A stretch of 64,000 nt of DNA from assembly GCA_036365145.1 (NCBI GenBank), contig JAEOAD010000052.1, positions 13,577,501-13,641,500 of the forward strand, given 5' to 3'. Position 1 is the first letter of the stretch. Every line of letters starts with the position of its first letter. Origin of the DNA: Orientallactaga sibirica (taxonomy: Eukaryota; Chordata; Mammalia; Rodentia; Dipodidae). The notes under the pieces are model-generated. The model had not been told where the DNA came from and did not search any database. It saw only the letters and a program-made list of their open reading frames with translations. The position numbers and the translations under genes are program-made. Shown here one piece after another: positions 53,614 to 64,000 of the stretch.

Positions 53614-53935
53614 TCAACAGTTCTCATCCACAAGCTTTGATCCGTTAATCCCTCGGTAGGTCACTCTGCTTGGTCTAACCAGCACACCATGATTCGGCTT
53701 ACAGGTGAAGTAGCGCTTGTTACCCACAGCGCCGTCATTTTTCCCCTTGGCACTCCGGAGCTCCAGTCCAAGCCAGATGCCTGAAGCAAAGCTGGTGGGG
53801 CCCACGTACCTAACAGTGGCCATCTCATTAGAGCTCGTGAGCAGGACCTGAGACCCTTCGTGCAGCTTCACGGTCCCCTCAAGGCCACCTGCTGTAGTGG
53901 CAGTGCTCCAGCTACGGCGCAGAGCCGTCTTTGAC
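53614..53935 (-). CDS. CLIP4: CLIP4 terminal coding exon (CAP-Gly domain)
   Basis: Read on the - strand, the exon starts with the last base of a split lysine codon and continues SKTALRRSWSTATTAGGLEG, then TVKLHEGSQVLL. The CAP-Gly domain follows, with GIWLGLEL, the diagnostic GKNDG motif and the NHGVLVRPSRV strand, and the protein ends GSKLVDENC then TGA (53614-53616). CAP-Gly domains bind EEY/F tails of tubulin and EB proteins (family knowledge), so this is the microtubule plus-end-type module of CLIP4. The acceptor is at 53936-53937 (AG on -, preceded by ctctcccttctggac). The gene runs towards ALK. Confidence 0.95.
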
Positions 53936-54086
53936 CTGTCCAGAAGGGAGAGAGTGAGAACAGCCCTTAGGTATCAACACCACACAATTCAGTTTATCCA
54001 TTTCTGCTGCCAGATTCAAATCCATTATTCTAATTCACAAGATAATATTTTATGACCATAACTTCATATCTTAAAAAAAAAATCTA

Positions 54087-54246
54087 GCCGGGTGTGGTGG
54101 CACACACCTTTAATCCCAGCACTTGGGAGGCAGAAGTAGGAAAATCGCCATGAGTTTGAGGCCACCCTGAGACTACATAGTGAATTTCAGGTCAGCCTAA
54201 GCTACAGTGAGACCCTACCTCGAAAATACAAAAAAAAAAAAAAAAA
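54087..54246 (+). mobile_element. B1-like SINE
   Basis: gccgggtgtggtggcacaca through gagaccctacctcgaaaata and A tail. Confidence 0.94.
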
Positions 54247-54277
54247 TCTAAATAGCAGTATTAGAAATATACTTTTA

Positions 54278-54395
54278 GCCAGGCGTGGTGACACATACCT
54301 TTAATATCAGCACTCGGGAGGCAGAGGTCAGACTGAGCTCCTCAAGGAGTTCTAGGCAGCCTGAGTTATACAATAAGACCTTGCCTTAAACATGA
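54278..54395 (+). mobile_element. Old B1-like SINE
   Basis: gccaggcgtggtgacacata, ttctaggcagcctgagttat, gaccttgccttaaa. Confidence 0.8.
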
Positions 54396-54401
54396 AAGTG
54401 A

Positions 54402-54622
54402 GTGCTGGAGAGATGGCTTAGTGGTTACGGCACTCGCCTGTGAAGCCTAAGGACCCATGTTCAACTGTCCAGGTCTCACATAAGCCAGATGCACAAGGTG
54501 ATGCAAGCACACAAGGCTGCACATGCCCACAAGGTGGCGCACATTCTGGACTTCAATTGCCATGGCTGGAGTGCCAATTCTCTCTCTCAATCTCTTTCTC
54601 TCTCATTAAAAAATAAATAAAA
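54402..54622 (+). mobile_element. tRNA-type SINE, long-type insert
   Basis: gtgctggagagatggcttag, gcacaaggctgcacatgccc, acaaggtggcgcacattctg. Carries a CTCF-like core at 54527-54540. Confidence 0.9.
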
Positions 54623-54637
54623 TGACATGAAAATAAG

Positions 54638-54752
54638 GAGTTGGGTATGGTGGCTCACGCCTGTAATGTCAGCAGCCAGAAGCCTGGGATTTATGGTGAG
54701 ATCCAGTCCAGCTTGGAGTACATGAAAGCCTGTCTGAAAAAATTAAAAACTC
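54638..54752 (+). mobile_element. Old B1-like SINE
   Basis: gagttgggtatggtggctca, cagtccagcttggagtacat, gcctgtctgaaaaaatt. Confidence 0.7.
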
Positions 54753-54754
54753 CA

Positions 54755-55632
54755 CATACTTGAGCAGCAATGTCTTGAGAAATCCTGCTGGAGCTGAGCT
54801 GAAAACCTCCTCCCTGTAGACCAGCTGACAGAAAGCAGGAAAAAGCTACACTGCATGCAGCTCCATGGGAGAGAGAGAAGTCATCAGTGGAGGTAAACAA
54901 CAGTGGACACTGCAAGCCTTAAGTTGGACCAGCCAGGCCAAATGAGCCAATGGGTGCAATAGTGGCATGTCTGTTATGGGGGAAACCAATCACTCTCTAC
55001 TTGGACTGGAGGCCCACTCCATGGGAGGGAATACATGCCTGATATTGAAAACCTATGACAGGGGTAGTCATGAGCCCTAGTGATATAACACCTGCTGATG
55101 TCTGGCTAAATGCATATATTATGCTCACCAAACTGCTGGATAAACACTTCTCTTAATGTCCACACCCATATATTAATGCTACTCTCACTTTTGGTTAGAG
55201 AAGCTTCTCTTTTCAGATGGCAGTGACCTTCTAGGATGACTCAAAAGGCACCATAGTGCTAAGAAGAAGTGACAGAGGAGTGCTTAGCACTGAAACATCT
55301 CTATCACACCTTCCAAGGCTCAGGGTCCATTGCAGAAGAGGTGGCAGGAAGAATGTAAGAGCCAAAGGAAGGATAGGACTCCTTACAATGTGCTCCTCCA
55401 GACACAAAACAGCCTGGATATCCACTTGCAGTGCCTGACACTACCTACACAAGACCATCATAATAGGAGGAAAAGATGATGACATCAAAATAAAAGAGAG
55501 ACAGATTGAGAGGGGAAGGAGATATGATGGGCAGTAGAGCTGTGAAGGGGAAAGTGAGGGAGGAGAGAATTATCATGGTTTATTGTCTATAATTATGGAA
55601 GTTGTCAATAATAAAAATTTTAAAAATGTTTT
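54755..55632 (+). mobile_element. L1 3'UTR segment
   Basis: ggaccagccaggccaaatga, aaactgctggataaacactt, agaagcttctcttttcagat, gctcagggtccattgcagaa, aaagatgatgacatcaaaat, ending gtcaataataaaaattt. Typical rodent L1 3'UTR. It shares its end with 47448-47710. Confidence 0.75.
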
Positions 55633-55744
55633 TTAAAAAAGGTAAAAACAAACATATATAGATTATAGACACACAGATGCTAAGAAATGACAGAGTAAAA
55701 GTAAAACTTTACAATTATTATTTACCATGTCAAATGTCATGCCC

Positions 55745-55753
55745 TAGCATGCC

Positions 55754-55806
<53 letters not shown>

Positions 55807-55850
55807 AATCTCTCTCTCTCATTGGAAATCAATAAAGAAATTTTAAAAAC
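55745..55850 (+). repeat. tRNA-type SINE 3' end with (TC)n
   Basis: agcatgcccatattctctct, (TC)21 at 55758-55799, then ggaaatcaataaagaaattt. Confidence 0.75.
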
Positions 55851-56357
55851 ACAATACTAAAAAATGAAAGAGCTCTATTTCTACACAGAAGCATCTGTTT
55901 ATTCATTCTCCAAATTCACACCAAATGGATTATGTTCTAAAACCTGATGAACTTACAATACAGTTTCTGGATAAATGATAGTATTGTGCAATGATTTCCT
56001 GAGCACTCACTATGTGCCCCACAACACACCTTATCTCACCCGGCCTAATTCACGCAGATATTTTGTCATCTCTGTCTTTCCCACCGTTCTTCTGGACTCT
56101 CATTCAAAGCTGCACAGGGGCTGTCAATCCCAATGGACTCCCCAGACTCTTCAGAACCCCCCACCTTCCACAGGACCAGCACAGCAGATGACAGCTCTGC
56201 ACACCACTCAGTCATACCGTGTCTCTCCCCTGAGGCCCAGCACAGCTTTCCTGCCCATGGCCGCCCCTAAGTCTTCACTTCCTCAGAACAGTGATCACCT
56301 CACATTTCAGGCACATGCTCTATATGCATGAATCATTCTAAGATTGATCATATATAT

Positions 56358-56501
56358 ATGTTTTTCAAGGTAGGTTCTCACTCTAGCTCAGGTTGACCTG
56401 GAATTCACTCTGTAGTCTCAGGGTGACCTCGAACTCACAGTGATCCTCCTACCTCTGCCTCCCGAGTGCTTGGATTAAAGGCGTGCGCCACCATGCCCAG
56501 C
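56358..56501 (-). mobile_element. B1-like SINE
   Basis: Reverse: caaggtaggttctcactcta through gcgtgcgccaccatgcccag. Confidence 0.93.
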
Positions 56502-57298
56502 TGCTTATTTTTAAACAGGTTCTAGACTCAATCCATATAAGTGTTAGTAAAGCTTTGTTTCTTTATTTCTACAGCACACTAATGGGGGTTTCTCTCTCTC
56601 TGCACACAGGTCAGCTGGGCACTGTCCCTGCCCTCACACCCTTCCCAGGGCTGCGCGGTTTCCCTCCTCCCTTCTCTGAACTGTTCTTCTCTCACACTGA
56701 TTTCCTGTCACTCTCCCTTCAGAACCCTTTATCTTCTCCTGCCTGTCTCTTCTGAGCAATGTCTTCCACTCTGCCTAAGAACACTTAAGTGTCTTCAATA
56801 AACTGGAGCATAAAGTTATTGCCTCAAACTCTCAGGGGCTTGAATGAGCAGGATTTCAAAACTTTTAGAATGGGTGATGGTTTGGAGCAGTGTTATACTC
56901 TGCAAGGAGAAGAGAGAGTATTTGAAAAATAAATCTTGAAGACTACCATATGCAGACAGGCCTTACATGTTTTCATATATTCCTAAGCATATTAAAACAA
57001 ATCTAAGTCAGTAAATAAGAGTTTAAAATCAATCCACCCTACTCAATGAGAACACAGTGTCAATTCCTCCATTTTTTATTAACAGTACTAACCTCTTAGA
57101 AAATATATGCAGTGCACTATTTTTAGACACTTGTGACATTTTTAATTGAACTTGCAAAGGAGGGAGGAAGAACTCGATACACCAACCACACCTTCTCTCA
57201 CACATGTTAAAATTCCACTGAGCAGCGCACAAGATACAAAATTCCATTTTTCTTCTGTCATCACGAAAGACGCTCTTCTACCTCTTCTTAATACTCAC

Positions 57299-57371
57299 TT
57301 GGCAAAGGCGTTTCTCCTGTCAATTTCTTTTTGGGAAGAAGCGGAAACCGTGCTGAAACTTCTCCTGAAAC
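57299..57371 (-). CDS. CLIP4: CLIP4 penultimate exon
   Basis: A 73-bp exon on the - strand with acceptor cctttctgtctag and donor gtgagt (complement of actcac, 57293-57298). It encodes FRRSFSTVSASSQKEIDRRN and AFAK, a Ser-rich basic linker before the C-terminal CAP-Gly domain. It starts with two bases of a split codon and ends with AA, completed by G of the terminal exon, giving ...NAFAKSKTALRRSW.... The joined linker matches my memory of human CLIP4. It is too short for ordinary open-frame detection. Confidence 0.88.
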
Positions 57372-57964
57372 CTAGACAGAAAGGTCAGGTTAGAAGAGGT
57401 AAAACAAACTATACTTCTTAGTCCTTGTTAAAAGTTACTCCTTGTTTCTTCAGCAAATGTTCGAGTATTTCAAATACCTTCCTGAAAAAGGAAGGCAATG
57501 ACATGCAGACAACATTCCAGGTTTGGATTCTGGACCACCTTTCACCTTGACCTTCCTGAGCAAGCTCTGCTCAGACAGAAGTCAGTTACAGCCATCATCT
57601 GGCTTTGCAGGGTTTTCTATAAATTATTTCTTGAAAATGAAATAATTCTGAATTATAGCTGATAAAGCTTATGGCTATATATGATGAACTATCACAATCT
57701 TGAAAAGCATATGAAAACGATGCTTGTAAAGACAGTATCATCAAAGATTCTTCTGGTCTAGAACATGGAACAATACACTTCAGAGCTCATTATCCCCACC
57801 ATCTCCAGATAATGGATTTTAAAACAAAGGACTTCAATAAGTAAATGTTTTAAGAGGAACAAGATTTCTAATGGCAGAACAAATCTCTAGACTGAAGCAA
57901 CTCCAATTTAGAACAACTGTAAATTTTGAGAAATGCACTGTTGAGCTGATAAATAATTCACAGT

Positions 57965-58036
57965 GTGTTGGGGGATCAAACTAGGGAGCTAAGGTGCTAA
58001 GTAAGCACTCTAACACTGACTTGCATCCCCAGCTTC
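57965..58036 (-). mobile_element. ID-like SINE, diverged
   Basis: Reverse: gggggatcaaactagggagc, taagtaagcactctaacact, gacttgcatccccagc. Confidence 0.6.
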
Positions 58037-58279
58037 AGAAACTTCAATTTCAACAAGATTAACAAAACTAGAAGCCAGGTGAAGTCACCTGCAGCACAGA
58101 AACTGCATCATTCACACCGGATTTCCACTCAATCCTAGCCCTCAGGCTCACACCAGACAGGCTGCACAGGATACAGAAAAGGAAGCAGCATGCCCAGAGG
58201 GACTCTCAGAGAGCTCTGGTGAAGGAACTCCTGCTCAGTGTCAGTCTAGATGACAAAATGAACCATGTTCTGATGAAGA

Positions 58280-60640
58280 CAAGAGAATGACTGGATCACC
58301 CTCATGTCTACAGAAGTCTGGATCACCCTCGTGTCTACAGAAGACTGAATCACCCTTATATCTACAAAAGAGTGGATCACCCTCATGTCTACAGAAAGCT
58401 GGACTACCCCCATGTCTACAGAAGACTGGATCACCCTCATGTCTACAGAAGACTGAATCACCCTTATATCTACAAAAGAGTGGGTCACCCTCATGTCTAC
58501 AAAAGCTGGACTACCCCCATGTCTAAAGAAGACTGGATCACCCTCATGTCTACAGAAGACTGAATCACCCTTATATCTACAAAAGAGTGGATTACCCTCA
58601 TGTCTACAGAAAGCTGGACTACCCCCATGTCTAAAGAAGACTGGATCACCCTCATGTCTACAGAAGACTGAATCACCCTTATATCTACAAAAGAGTGGGT
58701 CACCCTCATGTCTACAGAAAGCTGGACTACCCCCACGTCTACAGAAGACTGGATCACCCTCATGTCTACAGAAGACTGAATCACCCTTATATCTACAAAA
58801 GAGTGGATCACCCTCATGTCTACAGAAAGCTGGACTACCCCCATGTCTAAAGAAGACTGGATCACCCTCATGTCTACAGAGGATGGATCACACTCATATC
58901 TACAGAGGATGGATCACACTCATGTCTACAGAGGATGTATCACACTCATGTCAAAAGAAGATGGATCACCCTCATGTCTACAGAGGATGGATCAGCCTCG
59001 TGTCTACAGAAGATGGGATCACCCTTATATCTACAAAAGAGTAGATCACCCTCATGTCTACAGAAGACTGGATCACCCTCATGTGTACAGAGGATGGATC
59101 ACCCTCATGTCTACAGAGGATGGATCGCCCTCATGTCTACAGAAGACTGGATCACCCTCATGTCTACAGAGGAAGGATCACCCTCACGTCTACAGAGGAT
59201 GGATCACCCTCATGTCTACAGAGGATGGATCACCCTCATGTCTACAGAGGATGATCGCCCTCATGTCTACAGAGGATGGATCACCCTCATGTCTGCAGAA
59301 GACTGGATCACCCTCATGTCTACAGAGGATGGATCACCCTCATGTCTGCAGAAGACTGGATCACCCTCATGTCTACAGAGGATGGATCGCCCTCATGTCT
59401 ACAGAGGATGGATCGCCCTCATGTCTACAGAGGATGGATCACCCTCATGTCTACAGAGGATGGATCACCCTCATGTCTACAGAGGATGGATCGCACTCAT
59501 GTCTACAGAAGGATGGATCGCACTCATGTCTACAGAGGATGGATCACCCTCATGTCTGCAGAAGACTGGATCACCCTCATGTCTACAGAGGATGGATCAC
59601 CCTCATGTCTGCAGAAGACTGGATCACCCTCATGTCTACAGAGGATGGATCGCCCTCATGTCTACAGAGGATGGATCGCCCTCATGTCTACAGAGGATGG
59701 ATCACCCTCATGTCTACAGAGGATGGATCACCCTCATGTCTACAGAAGATGGATCGCCCTCATGTCTACAGAGGATGGATCGCCCTCATGTCTACAGAGG
59801 ATGGATCGCCCTCATGTCTACAGAGGATGGATCATCCTCATGTCTATAGAGGATGGATCACCCTCATGTCTACAGAGGATGGATCGCCCTCAAGTCTACA
59901 GAGGATGGATCACCCTCATGTCTGCAGAAGACTGGATCACCCTCATGTCTACAGAGGATGGATCACCCTCATGTCTACAGAAGACTGGATCACCCTCATG
60001 TCTAAAGAAGATGGATCGCCCTCATGTCTACAGAGGATGGATCATCCTCATGTCTATAGAGGATGGATCACCCTCATGTCTACAGAGGATGGATCACCCT
60101 CATGTCTACAGAGGATGGATCACCCTCATGTCTACAGAGGATGGATCACCCTCAAGTCTATAGAGGATGGATCACCCTCATGTCTACAGAGGATGGATCA
60201 CCCTCAAGTCTATAGAGGATGGATCACCCTCATGTCTACAGAGGATGGATCGCCCTCAAGTCTATAGAGGATGGATCACCCTCATGTCTACAGAGGATGG
60301 ATCGCCCTCAAGTCTACAGAGGATGGATCACCCTCATGTTTACAGAAGACTGGATCACCCTCATGTCTACAGAGGATGGATCACCCTCATGTCTACAGAA
60401 GACTGGATCACCCTCATGTCTAAAGAAGATGGATCGCCCTCATGTCTACAGAGGATGGATCACCCTCATGTCTACAGAGGATGGATCACACTCGTGTCTA
60501 CAGAAGGATGGATCGCCCTCATGTCTACAGAGGATGGATCGCCCTCATGTCTACAGAGGATGGATCACACTCGTGTCTACAGAGGATGGATCGCACTCGT
60601 GTCTACTGAAGGATGGATTGCCCTCATGTCTACAGATGAT
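58280..60640 (+). repeat. Minisatellite 2: 26/27-bp unit, about 88 copies
   Basis: Basic unit ggatcaccctcatgtctaca + gaggat (26 bp) or gaagact (27 bp). Up to about 58870 it is organised as a 108-bp higher-order repeat of four different 27-bp monomers. After that 26-bp monomers dominate, alternating atcaccc and atcgccc. Because no unit contains a stop in any forward frame, long forward open frames (up to 483 codons) run through it. They are by-products. Confidence 0.97.
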
Positions 60641-61051
60641 TACAGTTGCTACTCCAGGAGTCTATGACCACAAACAAAATTGTGCTTTCTGTGTGAAATA
60701 TTAAAAAGCCCTGCAGGGAAGATAAAATATTCCCAGGTTGGGAGTGCTTCCAGGAAGTAGCAAAAGTAAGTATAATGTCTGGAGGCATCAACCCAGGCTT
60801 CCAAGACTTCTCATCTACAAAATTCCGAGTAGGAAACAAAAGCATCTCACAATAGTAGATTACAAAATTCTCACGCTCGGCTCAGCAGAAATGGACGACA
60901 GACTCAAAGTCAAAAAGACTTTATATAAGGAATGAGTTAACACAGAATAATTGATGATGTCTAAAATGTTTAAAGACACAAAAGAAAAATTGAAAATATG
61001 GGGAAGAATACCTGACAGTCATGAGATCTATACAAAAGAAAACAGAACTTG

Positions 61052-61258
61052 GGGCTGGAGGTGTAGTTCAGTCAGCAGAGTATTTGCTTTCCATGCACAA
61101 AGCCTTGAGTCAGTCCCTAGCATTGTGTGAAGGGGGCACGGAGGCACACACCTGTAGCCCTAGGATTGGGAAGTAGAGGCCAGGGGATAGGGACCCCAAG
61201 GTCATCCTCAGATATAGTTTGAAGCCATTCCGGGCTGGAGACCCTGTCTCGAAAGAAA
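61052..61258 (+). mobile_element. ID/B1 composite SINE
   Basis: ID-like head ggggctggaggtgtagttca and cttgagtcagtccctagcat, followed by a B1-like part (ggcacggaggcacacacctg, gagaccctgtctcgaaagaa). Tail continues as a short purine-rich stretch to about 61335. Confidence 0.7.
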
Positions 61259-61406
61259 AGGAAGTGAGAGAAGAAACTGAGAGAAGGGAGGAAGGGGGGA
61301 GGGGAGAGGGAGAAGGAAGAAATGAAGGAAAGAAATTTCTAAAATATCTTGTGACTGGATTAAGCGGAATAAACATAGCTGAATACAGAATCAAGAAGTA
61401 GAGGTA

Positions 61407-61572
61407 AGCCAGGCATGGTGGCACACATCTTTAATCCCAGCACTTGGGAGGCAGAGGTAGGAGGATTGCTGTAGTTCGAGGCCACCCTGAGACTACAGAG
61501 TGAATTCCAGGTCAGCCTGGGCTAGAGTCAGGCCCTACCTTGAAAAAACAAAAGAAAAAAAAAAAGAAAAAT
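61407..61572 (+). mobile_element. B1-like SINE
   Basis: agccaggcatggtggcacac through ggccctaccttgaaaaaaca. Confidence 0.93.
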
Positions 61573-61677
61573 TACATTAACATCAAAAAATAAATATACA
61601 AATATAAATCTAACAAAGTATACGAAAGGTCTATATGAAGAAACACAAAGTTTGATAAAAGAAGCCAGAAAATAGAC

Positions 61678-62130
61678 AGCAATCTCCCCCTATTCACATG
61701 AGATCTGTTCCAAAACCACCAGTGGACACCTGAAACTTGCAAAGTGCTGAGCCCAATGTTTTTTCCTCTAGATGCATACTTATGAGAAGCCTTTACCTTC
61801 TCGTTCAAAGGACCACCTGACAGCTTCTCTTCAGAATATGTGAATCTCCAGTATGACTAGGATTTTGCCCTGTGGTCATTACAAAGTAAAATTAGTGTTA
61901 TCGAAATGACTAACAAGAAGGCGACACGGAGCTTGACATACTGGACAAAAGGAGGACTCCCCACTGCGCCAAGCGGACAGTGTAGCATTTCATCACGCCA
62001 CTGAGAATGCTATTCTACTTAAAACACGTAAGTTGTTTACTTCTGAAAATTTCCACTTAATATTTTCAGATCATAGCTGAATCCATAACGAACCCCACAG
62101 GAAGTAAAACTGTGGGTAAGGGGAGACACA
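61678..62130 (+). mobile_element. Tigger-like DNA transposon remnant
   Basis: Left end ctgttccaaaaccaccagtg + gacacctgaaact and right end aactgtgggtaaggggagac are near-symmetrical, as in non-autonomous Tigger elements. No transposase frame. Confidence 0.55.
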
Positions 62131-62139
62131 ATAAGTAAA

Positions 62140-62492
62140 TGGAGAGGTGGTCCATGTTCATAGACAGACTGAGTGGTAGTACCAGGTCAGTACTTCCCAA
62201 CCTGATCTATGCATTCAATGCAATCTCCATGAAAAACCCAGCATGCATTATGTGGGTTTCAACAAAATGATAGTCTGTACAGAAAGGCGAAAGACCCAGA
62301 ATACCCAACACAGTATCAAAAAGAAACAGTTAGGAGCTGAGGAAATGGATTAGCGGTTAAGGCACTTGCCTGTGAAGCCTAAGGACCCCAGCTCGATTCC
62401 CCAGTATCCATGTAAGGGGGTGCATGCGTCTGGAGTTCATTTGCAGTGGCTGGAGGCCCTGGCGTGCCCATTCTCTCTTTCTCTCTATCTGC

Positions 62493-62535
<43 letters not shown>

Positions 62536-63180
62536 ATAAATAAAAAAACCACTTTTTTATAAAAAAAAAAAAAAGGAACAGTTGGAGGTCTGAGAGCACT
62601 CAACTTGAGGAATCACTGGGAAGTGGCATCATCAAGGCTGTGTCGTGATGGTAAAAGGCAGGTAGTGCGCAATGAATAGAGCAGAAAGCCCACAGACAGA
62701 ACGGCACAGGTCAACAGAGACGAGACGGTTCGTTTTCAACAAACGATGCCAAAACATCTGGACATACAACAAAATAGCAAATCTAGCTGCAGATCTTAAT
62801 AGCTTTGACAAAATTTAATTCAAAATAGATGCGAACTACATGTCAAGCATGAAAGTATCAACTCCTAGAAGATAATGTTTGGAGATGGCCCAGAGCACCA
62901 GAAGCTGACCCATCAAGGACAGAAGCTAAGCCAGACTTCATTAAAGTCACAAGCTTCTGCTGTGAAGGACACTGCTAACAGGGAGTGAAGAAGCAAGGCA
63001 AGACCAGAAGAAAGCATTTCCAAGACACAGACCTGCAAAAGGCCTGTCACTCAAGCTATACAAGAGCTCAACAACAGGGAGAAAACAAACACAATCTAAC
63101 TGGGCAAAAGAATGACCAGAGAACTGACCAAGAAGATGCAGGGGTGGAAAATAAGCGCAGAGAAAGACGCTCATACATCC
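62140..63180 (+). mobile_element. Decayed L1 ORF2 remnant
   Basis: ggtccatgttcatagacaga, tgatctatgcattcaatgca, atctccatgaaaaacccagc and ctaactgggcaaaagaatga match the 3' half of L1 ORF2. Many stops and frameshifts. Split by a SINE at 62335-62575. Confidence 0.7.
62335..62575 (+). mobile_element. tRNA-type SINE, short form, in L1
   Basis: gagctgaggaaatggattag, cagctcgattccccagtatc, (TC)n, aataaataaaaaaacc. Flanked by gaaacagtt / ggaacagtt. Confidence 0.92.
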
Positions 63181-63186
63181 ATTCGG

Positions 63187-63425
63187 GCTGAAGAGTGTCC
63201 CCTCAAAACCTACTGCTGGATCTCAACTTCAAGTACTGCAGAAGGTAACTGTGCGGAGAGATGGGGCTCTCATGACGTTATTAAGTGAGGTCACAAGGGT
63301 ATGCTCGAATCCTGTGTGATACGCATCTTTATATAAGAAGCGGTTGGGACACAGGCACAGTGGAGAAGGCCATGCAAAAGCACGACAGGAACACAGCCAT
63401 CTCCAAGCCAAGGCAGCTCCAGCGA
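63187..63425 (+). mobile_element. MLT1-like LTR fragment (ERVL-MaLR)
   Basis: ctgaagagtgtcccctcaaa, tattaagtgaggtcacaagg, gacacaggcacagtggagaa and gccatctccaagccaaggca correspond to MLT1-type LTR sequence. Non-coding and ancient. Confidence 0.65.
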
Positions 63426-63541
63426 GCACACGCGACACCACACGTCATGCAGTCACGTCACGTCAAAACAACACAGCCACCTAGAATGGCAGCAACCCAC
63501 AGGACACGAGCTCATCTCCACAAATCTTCAGAAATCGGTGC

Positions 63542-63622
63542 TATACAAATGATAGAGCTAACCTCCACATACAAATGATAGCGCTAACCTCCACGCACAA
63601 ATGATAGAGCTAACCTCCACAA
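63542..63622 (+). repeat. Three-copy 26-bp tandem repeat
   Basis: Unit acaaatgatagagctaacct + ccacat, three copies with two substitutions that create CpGs. Confidence 0.92.
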
Positions 63623-63716
63623 ATAACTTACACAAATGGTTGTTGACAAGCAGAACAGAACATTAAACTCAGCCCTTACCAGACATAAAACCAATTCCAG
63701 GTAAACTGACAAGTGG

Positions 63717-63872
63717 AAGCAGGGTGTGGTGGTGCACACCTTTAATCCCAGCACACAGGAGGCAGAGGTAGGAGGATCGCTGTGAGTTTGAGACCACCCT
63801 GAGACTACATAGTTAATTCCAGGTCAGCCTGGGCCAGAGTGAGACCCTACCTCGAAAAAAAAAAAAAAAACT
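63717..63872 (+). mobile_element. B1-like SINE
   Basis: agcagggtgtggtggtgcac through gagaccctacctcgaaaaaa. Confidence 0.94.
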
Positions 63873-64000
63873 GACACATAGAAACACAAAAAACAAAACT
63901 TAAAAAGCAATATAGGAAATTTGTCAATAAAAAAATGTTTAATGACTACACTAGTGAAAATATAGGGCTAGGTCTAGTACAGTCAGTTGCATAGCATTTA

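Larger units (their letters stand above)
53936..57298 (-). other. CLIP4: CLIP4 last intron
   Basis: Intron of 3363 bp between the 73-bp exon and the terminal exon. Contains several B1-like SINEs, a long-form tRNA-type SINE, a long L1 3'UTR segment and a (TC)n tract, mostly inserted on the + strand. Confidence 0.88.
57372..64000 (-). other. CLIP4: CLIP4 intron upstream of the 73-bp exon (partial)
   Basis: At least 6.6 kb of intron reaching the window edge. It holds minisatellite 2, an ID-like SINE, Tigger-like, L1 and MaLR remnants and several SINEs. I find no further CLIP4 exon, but a short one could be missed. Confidence 0.7.

Noticed and set aside
57146..57421. A + strand 91-codon open frame.
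   Set aside because: It overlaps the CLIP4 73-bp exon on the opposite strand, which has consensus splice sites and matches CLIP4.
58816..60267. A 483-codon forward open frame (and several of 160-300 codons) between 58.5 and 60.7 kb.
   Set aside because: It is a translation of 26/27-bp tandem units. The absence of stops follows from the unit sequence, and there is no homology, start context or splice structure.
62140..63180. A possible further CLIP4 exon or independent gene at the end of the window.
   Set aside because: The sequence reads as decayed L1 ORF2 with stops and a nested SINE; no splice-flanked CLIP4-like peptide was found.

Overview
This is a vertebrate nuclear genomic window, not bacterial or viral. 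Coding sequence is sparse and split into exons with canonical GT/AG junctions. The interspersed repeats are rodent-type: B1-like 7SL SINEs, ID-like SINEs, B2/B3-like SINEs, an abundant tRNA-type SINE, L1 3' ends and MaLR LTR remnants. The particular B1-like consensus, together with the tRNA-type SINE that begins with a ggctggagagatggctta-type head, fits my recollection of jerboa-like rodents (Dipodoidea). That species-level placement is inference. Rodent is well supported.

Layout. Positions 410-43096 on the + strand hold the 3' part of ALK (anaplastic lymphoma kinase), exons 17 to 29 in human numbering. They encode the membrane-proximal extracellular segment, the transmembrane helix, the juxtamembrane region, the complete tyrosine-kinase domain and the cytoplasmic tail. 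The 3'UTR follows, with an AATAAA at 43576. All exon phases join cleanly without frameshift or stop. Intron 26 is the largest (about 17.1 kb) and contains a 5.7-kb minisatellite of about 140 copies of a 40-bp unit (28190-33892). From 43.6 to about 51.7 kb is a repeat-poor intergenic stretch. On the - strand the last two exons of CLIP4, encoding the C-terminal CAP-Gly domain, lie at 53614-53935 and 57299-57371. ALK and CLIP4 are therefore tail-to-tail, as in human 2p23. A second minisatellite (58280-60640, units of 26-27 bp with a 108-bp higher-order repeat) lies in the next CLIP4 intron, and the window ends in decayed Tigger, L1 and MaLR sequence.

Main points of interest: (1) ALK exon 29 sits in an extremely GC/CpG-rich block of about 0.8 kb that has rewritten the cytoplasmic tail. 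The NPTY adaptor motif is kept, but the C-terminal YEDTIL segment known from human ALK is missing. (2) The 40-bp minisatellite appears to have grown out of the 3' part of a B2/B3-like SINE, and its single CpG decays to CA or TG in many units. (3) A long subfamily of the tRNA-type SINE carries near-consensus CTCF core motifs. (4) Several nested SINE insertions have visible target-site duplications, including sites used twice. Most long open frames in the window are translations of tandem repeats or of the GC-rich block and are not genes.
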